From: Cupriavidus campinensis
GTDB lineage: Bacteria; Pseudomonadota; Gammaproteobacteria; Burkholderiales; Burkholderiaceae
Length of the DNA stretch: 64,000 bases
Direction: 5' to 3'
Assembly: GCF_905397395.1 (NCBI RefSeq)
Contig: NZ_CAJPVH010000013.1
Location: 1 to 64,000 of the forward strand
Below are positions 50,469 through 57,443 of this stretch, one piece after another. The translations under genes and the position numbers were made by a program. Every line of letters begins with the position of its first letter. The first letter of the stretch is position 1. Below the pieces are notes generated by a model. The model was not told the origin of the DNA. It made no database searches and saw nothing but the letters and a program-made list of their open reading frames with translations.

Positions 50469-52076
50469 CTACCAGGCCGCCACCCCGCCATCGCTGCGCG
50501 GATCGCTGCCGCCCTGGTAGAGGCCATCGGCCTGCAGCACGATGGCGCCGGCGTGGCCCATGGTTTCGTCGTACGGCCCCAGCACCTCCACGTCGTGGCC
50601 CAGGCGGTGCAGCGCCTGCTGCGTGGCGTCGGGGAAGCGCGATTCGAGCTTGAGGGTGTCGCTGGTCTGGCCCCAGGTGCGGCCGAGCAGCCAGCGCGGC
50701 GCGTCGATGGCGGCCTGCGGGTTCATGCCGAAATGGACGATCCGCGAGAACACCGCACTCTGCGACTGCGGCTGGCCGTCGCCGCCCATATTCCCGTAGA
50801 CCAGCGTGCGCCCATCGTTCAGGCGCGCCATGGCCGGGTTGAGCGTGTGGAACGGCTTGCGCCCCGGCATCAGCGGGTTGCGGGCGGCCGGATCGAGCGA
50901 AAAGCTGCATCCCCGGTTCTGCCAGTTCACGCCGGTGCCGGGCAGCACGATGCCGCTGCCGAACTCGTGATAGATGCTCTGGATAAAGCTCACGGCCACG
51001 CCGCTGCCATCGACCACGCCCATCCAGACCGTGTCCGCCGGCCCCATGCCCTGCCCCCACGGCAGCACCGCGTCCGGGCGGATGCGCGCGGCGGCGGCGT
51101 CGAGCCACGGCGGCGCCAGCAGGTCCTGCGGATCGATCTCCATATAGGCGGGATCGGTGATATGGCGGTCGCGCACGTGGAACGCCTGCTTGGTGGCCTC
51201 CACGCAGGCATGGACGAAGTCCGGGCCGAGCGGGTCCATGCCCGCCTCCAGCAGGCGGTCCAGCTGGCCGAGGATCAGCAGCGACACCAGCCCCTGCGTG
51301 GGCGGCGGCATGTTGTAGACCGTGCCGCGCGAATGGGCCAGCGCCAGCGGCGCCTTCCACGTGGCGCGGTGCGCGCGCAGATCGGCCAGGGTCAGCGGGC
51401 TGCCCGCGTTGCCGAGTTCGCGGGCCAGCATCCGGGCCAGGTCGCCCTGATAGAAGTCATCGAGCCCGGCCCGCGCCAGCTGCTCCAGCGTGGCGGCCAG
51501 GCGCGGATGGCGGAAGCGCGTGCCCGCCGCCGGGGCGCGTCCGTCGATCAGAAAAGTCTCGGCGAAGCCCGGCACATCGGCCAGCTCGGCGGCCTTGGCG
51601 GCCACGCAGGCGGACTGGCTCTGCGTGACCGGCACGCCCACGCGGGCATAGTCGATGGCATCCGCCAGCAGCCGCGAGAGCGGCAGGCACCCGCCCAGCG
51701 CGTCGCGCGACCAGGCCAGCGCCGCCTGCCAGCCGGACACCGTGCCAGCCACGGTGTTGGCCGCCATGCCGCCACGCGTGGGAATGGCCTGGAAGCCGGC
51801 CTCCCGATAGCGCGCGATGGTGGCATCGCCCGCCGCCGCGCCGCAGGCGTCGAGCGCGCGCGGCGCCTCGCCGGGCCGGGAGACCAGCCAGAAGCTGTCG
51901 CCGCCGATGCTATTCATATGGGGATAGACCACGGCGATGGTGGCGGCGGCCGCGACCATCGCCTCGACGGCGTTGCCGCCCTCGCGCAGCACGGCCAGCG
52001 CGCTCTGCGACGCCAGCGCGTGCGGCGCCACGGCCATGCCCCGGCTTCCCCGGATCGGATTGAGATGAAATGCCAC
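50469..52076 (-). CDS. Gamma-glutamyltransferase-family protein
   Basis: The 535-residue protein is an Ntn hydrolase of the gamma-glutamyltransferase/acylase family. The start is GTG 52076 (AFHLNPIRGSRGMAVAPHAL) behind GGAG. It has the opening LREGGNAVEAMVAAA, the IGGDSF segment and the processing region GMGPADTVWMGVVDGSG, where Thr349 is the predicted self-cleavage nucleophile. The family's usual TTHFSVVD is changed to DTVWMGVVD, which marks a divergent subgroup. No signal peptide is visible, unlike E. coli GGT, so it is probably cytoplasmic. It sits between a GntR regulator and an OFA transporter, which suggests catabolism of a specific amide or glutamyl compound. Confidence 0.88.
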   Translation of the reverse strand: MAFHLNPIRGSRGMAVAPHALASQSALAVLREGGNAVEAMVAAAATIAVVYPHMNSIGGDSFWLVSRPGEAPRALDACGAAAGDATIARYREAGFQAIPTRGGMAANTVAGTVSGWQAALAWSRDALGGCLPLSRLLADAIDYARVGVPVTQSQSACVAAKAAELADVPGFAETFLIDGRAPAAGTRFRHPRLAATLEQLARAGLDDFYQGDLARMLARELGNAGSPLTLADLRAHRATWKAPLALAHSRGTVYNMPPPTQGLVSLLILGQLDRLLEAGMDPLGPDFVHACVEATKQAFHVRDRHITDPAYMEIDPQDLLAPPWLDAAAARIRPDAVLPWGQGMGPADTVWMGVVDGSGVAVSFIQSIYHEFGSGIVLPGTGVNWQNRGCSFSLDPAARNPLMPGRKPFHTLNPAMARLNDGRTLVYGNMGGDGQPQSQSAVFSRIVHFGMNPQAAIDAPRWLLGRTWGQTSDTLKLESRFPDATQQALHRLGHDVEVLGPYDETMGHAGAIVLQADGLYQGGSDPRSDGGVAAW

Positions 52077-52093
52077 GCTCCGCGACTCCTGCG

Positions 52094-52111
52094 ATTTATG
52101 TATACATAAAT
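52094..52111. promoter_or_regulatory. Perfect 18-bp palindrome, candidate GntR operator
   Basis: ATTTATGTATACATAAAT is a perfect palindrome 18 bp upstream of the GTG start of the gamma-glutamyltransferase-like gene. The TGTATACA core is typical of FadR-subfamily GntR operators, and such a regulator is encoded next to it. Binding at this place would block transcription or initiation of the gene. Confidence 0.72.
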
Positions 52112-52252
52112 TTCCTGCGCAGAAGGATCGCAATAGGCGTGCCACCACGTGCGCCCGGGCACGCTCGCCTAATAAGAAACGTCTCAAGCCCGCGTCAGCA
52201 CGGGGCTGGCGGGAAAATGCTCACGTGGAAAGCGGAATAGGAAAGGCGGGAA

Positions 52253-53032
52253 TCAGCCGAAGCGCCTGCGCCGGACGGGTGCGTTCGGGGTCCGGGCGGG
52301 CGCGGGGCGCACAAGGCTGGTGCGTGCTTGCTCGAGCCGCTCGGTGGTCAGCCGGCTCACTTCGGCGCGGCCATCTTCGATATGGTTGGAGAGCAGCGCC
52401 ACGGCGCGGCCGCCATCGGCGGCTTCCAGGGCGTCGAGAATGGCCGAATGTTCATCGTAAGTCAGCGAAATCCGCGTGCCGAAGGCGAAGTCGAGCCGGC
52501 GGATGATGCGGATGCGGTCAGTCACCTGCTGATGGACCGCCGCCGACTCGGGGTTGCCGGCCGCCTCGACGATGGCAAGGTGGAAGGCCTCGTCCAGCTG
52601 CGCCACGGCGTTGCCATCGGCAAGGCGCCGGGCGACCGGCACGCGCCAGATCGCACCAAGCTGCCGCACCAGCGCCGCCAGGGCCGCCCGGTGCGGAGCC
52701 TCGGGCCGGCACAGCCGCGTGACCGCGTGGGTCTCCAGCAGGGTACGCAGTTCGTAGAGCGCCTCGAAACGGGCCAGGTCCAGCGGCACCACTTCCCAGC
52801 CATTGCGGTAGTAGCCGCGCACGAGGCCATCGCCCTGCAGGCGGTGCAGCGCCTCGCGCACTGGCGTGCGGGAAATGCCCAGCCGCTCCGCCACGTCGTT
52901 CTCGGTAAAGCGGTCTCCCGGCAGCAGGCGGAAAGCGAAGATGTCGTCGCGCAGCGCCTGATAGGCGGCCTGGGAGCGCTTGGCCTTGGCCAGGCTGGCG
53001 CTGCCGTCGAGCGTGTCCGTTGCGTCCGCCAT
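52253..53032 (-). CDS. GntR-family regulator, FCD (FadR) subfamily
   Basis: The 259-residue protein has an N-terminal winged helix (about 20-88: AYQALRDDIFAFRLLPGDRF, then VAERLGISRTPVREALHRLQ) and a helical FCD ligand domain. That domain carries the metal-binding pattern D...H...H: DEAFHLAIVEAAG, then a later conserved His in SNHIEDG. Such domains bind small carboxylates. It lies directly upstream of the gamma-glutamyltransferase-like gene on the same strand, and a perfect palindrome stands between them, so it very likely controls that gene and the OFA transporter. It begins 17 bp after the radA stop codon. Confidence 0.93.
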   Translation of the reverse strand: MADATDTLDGSASLAKAKRSQAAYQALRDDIFAFRLLPGDRFTENDVAERLGISRTPVREALHRLQGDGLVRGYYRNGWEVVPLDLARFEALYELRTLLETHAVTRLCRPEAPHRAALAALVRQLGAIWRVPVARRLADGNAVAQLDEAFHLAIVEAAGNPESAAVHQQVTDRIRIIRRLDFAFGTRISLTYDEHSAILDALEAADGGRAVALLSNHIEDGRAEVSRLTTERLEQARTSLVRPAPARTPNAPVRRRRFG

Positions 53033-53049
53033 GCTCCCCCCGTTATCCG

Positions 53050-54417
53050 TCAGTCCAGGTGCCGCACGCGGTCAATGGCTTGTTCGAGGCGGTCCACGGC
53101 GATCACCTCGATGCCCTCGATCTTCTGCTTCGGCGCGTTGGCCTTGGGGATCACCGCCATCGTGAAGCCGAGCTTGGCGGCCTCCTTGAGCCGCTCCTGC
53201 CCGCGCGGGCTCGGGCGGATCTCGCCCGCCAGCCCCACTTCGCCGAACACCACCAGCCCGCGCGGCAGCGGCTTGTTGCGCATCGACGAATGGATCGACA
53301 GCAATACCGCCAGATCGGCGGCCGGTTCGGTGATCTTGACCCCGCCCACGGCGTTCAGGAACACGTCCTGATCGAAGCACGCAATGCCCGCGTGCCGGTG
53401 CAGCACTGCCAGCAGCATCGCCAGCCGGTTCTGCTCCAGCCCCACCGCCAGCCGGCGCGGATTGGGCACGTTGGCGGTATCGACCAGCGCCTGCACCTCC
53501 ACCAGCAGCGGCCGGGTGCCCTCCTGCGTAACCAGCACGCACGAACCCGCCACCGATTCCTCGTGCTGCGAGAGGAACAGCGCCGACGGGTTGCTGATGC
53601 CGCGCAAGCCGCGCTCGGTCATCGCGAAAACACCCAGCTCATTGACCGCGCCGAAGCGGTTCTTGAACGCGCGGATCAGCCGGTGCGACGAATGGGTGTC
53701 CCCTTCGAAGTACAGCACCGTATCGACGATATGTTCCAGCACGCGCGGCCCGGCCAGGCTGCCTTCCTTGGTCACATGGCCGACCAGGATGATGGTGATG
53801 CCGGTGCTTTTGGCGATGCGCGTCAGTTGCGCCGCGCACTCGCGCACCTGCGCCACCGAGCCGGGCGCCGAGGTCAGCGCCTCCGAATACAGGGTCTGGA
53901 TCGAGTCGATCACGGCCACTTCGGGCTGCTCCGCCTCGAGCGTGGCCTGGATTTTCTCGAGCTGGATCTCCGGCAGCAGGCCCAGCGCTGGGGCATCCAC
54001 GCCCAGCCGCTGGGCACGCAGCGCGATCTGGGCGCCGGATTCCTCGCCGCTCACATAGAGCACGCGCCGCTGGCCGGCCAGATTGGCCAGCGTCTGGAGC
54101 AGCAGCGTGGACTTGCCGATGCCGGGGTCGCCGCCGATCAGCACCACGCCGCCCGAGACCAGCCCGCCGCCGAGCACGCGGTCGAACTCGTCGATGCCGG
54201 TGGTGAAGCGCGGCACATCGGCCGCATCGATCTCGGACAGCTTGCGCACCACGGCCGAGTTGGCCAGCGGCTGGAAGCGCCGCGCGGCGCTGGAACCGGA
54301 ATCCGCCACGGATTCCACGAGCGTGTTCCAGGCGTTGCACTGCGGGCACTGGCCGGCCCAGCGCGGCGTGGTACCGCCGCACTCGGTGCAGGAATAGACA
54401 GTCTTGGTCTTGGCCAA
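53050..54417 (-). CDS. radA: DNA repair protein RadA
   Basis: The 455-residue protein has the N-terminal four-cysteine zinc finger (CTECGG ... CPQC), a RecA-like ATPase core with Walker A GGDPGIGKST (about 95-104), the RadA-specific KNRFGAVNELG motif (about 251-261) and a Lon-protease-like C-terminal domain (RGLVVFGEVGLAGEIRPSPR). RadA is a branch-migration helicase that processes recombination intermediates. It follows alr by 60 bp on the same strand. Length and motifs are standard, with no sign of damage. Confidence 0.97.
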   Translation of the reverse strand: MAKTKTVYSCTECGGTTPRWAGQCPQCNAWNTLVESVADSGSSAARRFQPLANSAVVRKLSEIDAADVPRFTTGIDEFDRVLGGGLVSGGVVLIGGDPGIGKSTLLLQTLANLAGQRRVLYVSGEESGAQIALRAQRLGVDAPALGLLPEIQLEKIQATLEAEQPEVAVIDSIQTLYSEALTSAPGSVAQVRECAAQLTRIAKSTGITIILVGHVTKEGSLAGPRVLEHIVDTVLYFEGDTHSSHRLIRAFKNRFGAVNELGVFAMTERGLRGISNPSALFLSQHEESVAGSCVLVTQEGTRPLLVEVQALVDTANVPNPRRLAVGLEQNRLAMLLAVLHRHAGIACFDQDVFLNAVGGVKITEPAADLAVLLSIHSSMRNKPLPRGLVVFGEVGLAGEIRPSPRGQERLKEAAKLGFTMAVIPKANAPKQKIEGIEVIAVDRLEQAIDRVRHLD

Positions 54418-54440
54418 ACGGCGTCCTTGGTTCGGGAAAA

Positions 54441-54482
54441 GGTCAGGGCTGGGGTCAGGCTGGGGTCAGGCGAAAGGTCAGG
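54441..54482. repeat. Four GGTCAGG repeats between alr and radA
   Basis: GGTCAGG occurs at 54441, 54453, 54464 and 54476, spaced 12, 11 and 12 bp, about one helical turn. The array fills the gap between alr and radA and its right end includes the alr stop codon. It may be simple slippage of a CCTGACCCCAG unit or a phased protein-binding site. Confidence 0.45.
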
Positions 54483-55587
54483 CCGTGGCGTCGGCCGTGG
54501 TCAGCGTGGCCACCGTGCAGGGCACGCGCATCGCCAGCGCGCACATCAACTCGTAGCCGACCGTGCCGCTGGCCGCCGCCACCTCGTCGATCGGCAGGCC
54601 CTGGCCCCACAGCGTGACCGGCGAGCCGACGCGGGCCTTCGGGCAGGGGGTAAGGTCCACGCAGACCATATCCATCGACACCCGGCCGACCAGCGTGGTG
54701 CGCGTGCCATCCACCAGCACCGGCGCGGGGCGCTCGCCCCAGCCCGCCGCGTGGCGCGGGTAGCCGTCGGCATAGCCGCAGGCCACGATGCCGATGCGCA
54801 TCGGGCGGTCTGCCGTGAACATCGACCCATAGCCCACCGTATCGCCCGGCTGCAGGTCCTGGACGGCGATCAGCTCGCTGTGCAGCGACATGGCCGGCTG
54901 GAGGCCGGTATCGGCGATATCCGCCGCTATGCCCGTGGGCGAGGCGCCGTACAGGATCACCCCCGGCCGCACCCAGGCGCGGTGCGCCTGCGGGTGCCAG
55001 AGCACAGCGGCCGAGTTGGACAGGCTGGCTTCGCCCGGCAGGTTGGCCGTGGCGGTGTCGAAAGCCTCGATCTGGTGCGCGATGCCGCGCGCGCTGTCGG
55101 CATCCGAGAAGTGCGTCATGTGCACGATACTGCCCACGCAGGACAGCCCCCGCGCGCGCTCCCAGGCGGCGCGATAGGCCTCCGGCCGGAAGCCGAGGCG
55201 GTTCATGCCGGTATTGAGCTTGAGCTGAATCGCCAGCGGCCCCCGGGGCCGGGCCACCTCGAGCATGCGCAACTGCTCGTCGCAATGAATGGCCGTGGTG
55301 AGGCGATATTGCTCCAGCAGGGGAACATCCTGCGGTTGGAAGAATCCCTCTAGCAACAGGATCGGGCCCTGCCAGCCGAGGTCGCGCAGCAGCACGGCCT
55401 CGTTGAGGTCGAGCAGGCCGAAGCCGTCAGTGCCGCGCATGCCTGCAAAGGCGCGCCGGATGCCGTGGCCGTAGGCGTTGGCCTTGACCACCGCCCAGAT
55501 GCGGGACTGGGGCGCGTAGCGGCGCACCACGTCGAGGTTGTTGGCCAGCGCGGGCTGGTGGATGACTGCGTGTATGGGTCTTGGCAT
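54478..55587 (-). CDS. alr: Alanine racemase
   Basis: The 369-residue PLP enzyme converts L- to D-alanine for peptidoglycan. Lys35 in [10 protein letters not shown] is the PLP lysine, and the catalytic tyrosine lies in [19 protein letters not shown] and the C-terminal domain segment [13 protein letters not shown] are typical. ATG 55587 starts directly at the family N-terminus. The gene is divergent from lplT across 323 bp and followed by radA. Length and motifs are canonical. Confidence 0.96.
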   Translation of the reverse strand: MPRPIHAVIHQPALANNLDVVRRYAPQSRIWAVVKANAYGHGIRRAFAGMRGTDGFGLLDLNEAVLLRDLGWQGPILLLEGFFQPQDVPLLEQYRLTTAIHCDEQLRMLEVARPRGPLAIQLKLNTGMNRLGFRPEAYRAAWERARGLSCVGSIVHMTHFSDADSARGIAHQIEAFDTATANLPGEASLSNSAAVLWHPQAHRAWVRPGVILYGASPTGIAADIADTGLQPAMSLHSELIAVQDLQPGDTVGYGSMFTADRPMRIGIVACGYADGYPRHAAGWGERPAPVLVDGTRTTLVGRVSMDMVCVDLTPCPKARVGSPVTLWGQGLPIDEVAAASGTVGYELMCALAMRVPCTVATLTTADATA

Positions 55588-55910
55588 GGTCTGGCTATGG
55601 GTGCAGGTTGCGTCCCGGCATGCACCGGATCAGGGAAGACCCGGACGGCAACCCGCTGCAATCGGGCGTTGATGTTGCATACACTGTGCCGGCACCGTCA
55701 CGCGCGTGGCGCGAAAGTGCGCTGGAATACGGAGTGGCCGGCACATGCGGGGCAACATCGCGCAGGCGATATTTGAACACAACCGGCGCCCGGTTCAGGG
55801 AATCCGCAGGGCGGGTTCCTGTCAAAACGCGGGTCCGCCGGAGTGCTGAAATGTCGTGGTTTCGTGATATAAAGCCGGACGCTCCGGCCATGTTTTAAAA
55901 GAGAAGCAAT
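55588..55910. promoter_or_regulatory. Divergent promoter region between alr and lplT
   Basis: These 323 bp hold the promoters of alr and lplT. The end near lplT is AT-rich (TTTCGTGATATAAAG at 55859-55873 could hold a -10 element). A short inverted repeat (AACCGG / CCGGTT near 55780-55796) is visible. No RNA gene was found. Confidence 0.4.
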
Positions 55911-57392
55911 ATGTCAATGACGGTCAGGCAAGCCGAAAGGCGCGCGAAAGTTGCGCAACCGCCCCACTTTGACAAGGCCGTCGCGCCAGGTTCCCTGCAA
56001 GCCGCGATGTTGCCGGTCGGCGTGCCCCTGCCCGCCGCACCGGGCGTCCGCGATGGAGACAAAGTCGAAGGTATGAAGAAGGGTTTCTACACGATCATGG
56101 CCGCGCAGTTCTTTTCGTCGCTGGCCGACAATGCGCTACTCATCGCCGCCATCGCCCTTCTCACCGAATTGCATTCCCCGCAGTGGATGACCCCGCTGCT
56201 GAAGCTGTTCTTCGTGCTGTCCTATGTGGTGCTGGCGGCCTTTGTGGGGGCCTTCGCGGACTCCATGCCCAAGGGCAAGGTCATGCTGATCACCAATGCC
56301 ATCAAGATAGTTGGCTGCGCGATCATGATGTTCGGCCTGCACCCGCTGCTGGCCTACGGCGTGGTGGGCTTCGGCGCCGCCGCCTACTCGCCGGCCAAGT
56401 ACGGCATCCTGACCGAACTGCTGCCGCCCGAGAAGCTGGTGATGGCCAACGGCTGGATCGAGGGGCTCACGGTGAGTTCGATCATCCTCGGCACCGTGGT
56501 GGGCGGCGCGCTGATCTCGGTCCATATCTCGGACATTCTGCTCCGCTTCGACATCCCCTACGTGGACACCGGCATCAACACCCCGGCCGAGGCGGCCATG
56601 GTGGTGATCATGTTCTTCTACGTCGTGGCGTCGGTGTTCAACGTGTTCATCCCGGAAACCGGCGCGCGCTACCCGCAACAGGAAAAGAACCCGGTGAAGC
56701 TGATTGCCGAGTTCGGCGACTGCTTCATTGCGCTGTGGCGCGACAAGCTGGGCCAGATCTCGCTCGCCGTGACCACGCTGTTCTGGGGCGTAGGCGCCAC
56801 ATTGCAGTTCATCGTGCTCAAGTGGGCGGAGAAGTCACTGGGGCTGAACCTGTCCCAGGGCGCCCTGCTCCAGGCCGTGGTGGCGGTGGGTGTGGCGGTG
56901 GGCGCGATCATGGCCGCCGCCCGGATCCCGCTGCGCCGCTCGCTGTCGGTGCTGCCGTTCGGCGTGGCGATGGGCATCACCGTCATGATCATGGCCTTCT
57001 ACACCAAGGACGCCATGCCGGACGTGATGCTGAACGTGCTGGGTTATCCCATGCCGCTCTACATGGCCATCGCCTATGTGTTCCTGATGATCGTCGGGGC
57101 CATGTCGGGCTACTTCGTGGTGCCGATGAATGCGCTGCTCCAGCATCGCGGGCACGTGCTGCTGTCCGCCGGGCACTCGATCGCCGTGCAGAACTTCAAC
57201 GAAAATGTTTCAGTTCTGCTGATGCTGTGCCTCTACGCGCTGCTGATCAAGCTGAACGTGCCAATCGGCTTCGTGATCGTGGCGCTGGGCCTGTTCATCT
57301 CGGCCACCATGCTGCTGGTCATGCGTCTGCACAAGCACAATGTGAAGATGCACAACTCGCTGGCGATGATCGGCGAGGACAAGCACCACTGA
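55911..57392 (+). CDS. lplT: Lysophospholipid transporter LplT
   Basis: The 493-residue frame encodes an MFS protein with LplT features: MKKGFYTIMAAQFFSSLADN (about 55-74), GAFADSMPKGKVMLITNAIK and YSPAKYGILTELLPPEKLVM, twelve helices in all. LplT flips lysophospholipids inward for reacylation. The start at ATG 55911 follows AAGAGAAG, but the first 54 residues are not conserved in the family; ATG 56073 (MKKGFY) would give a 439-residue protein of normal length and is a real alternative. No acyltransferase (aas) gene adjoins. A strong terminator follows. Confidence 0.92.
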   Translation: MSMTVRQAERRAKVAQPPHFDKAVAPGSLQAAMLPVGVPLPAAPGVRDGDKVEGMKKGFYTIMAAQFFSSLADNALLIAAIALLTELHSPQWMTPLLKLFFVLSYVVLAAFVGAFADSMPKGKVMLITNAIKIVGCAIMMFGLHPLLAYGVVGFGAAAYSPAKYGILTELLPPEKLVMANGWIEGLTVSSIILGTVVGGALISVHISDILLRFDIPYVDTGINTPAEAAMVVIMFFYVVASVFNVFIPETGARYPQQEKNPVKLIAEFGDCFIALWRDKLGQISLAVTTLFWGVGATLQFIVLKWAEKSLGLNLSQGALLQAVVAVGVAVGAIMAAARIPLRRSLSVLPFGVAMGITVMIMAFYTKDAMPDVMLNVLGYPMPLYMAIAYVFLMIVGAMSGYFVVPMNALLQHRGHVLLSAGHSIAVQNFNENVSVLLMLCLYALLIKLNVPIGFVIVALGLFISATMLLVMRLHKHNVKMHNSLAMIGEDKHH

Positions 57393-57410
57393 CCCGCGCG
57401 GGCAGGAAGA

Positions 57411-57443
57411 CGCCCCGCCGGCCTGAGCCGGCGGGGCGTTTTT
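57411..57443 (+). terminator. Intrinsic terminator of lplT
   Basis: A perfect 12-bp stem (CGCCCCGCCGGC / GCCGGCGGGGCG) with loop CTGA is followed by TTTTT. It begins 18 bp after the lplT stop and touches the stop codon of the convergent gene. Confidence 0.95.
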
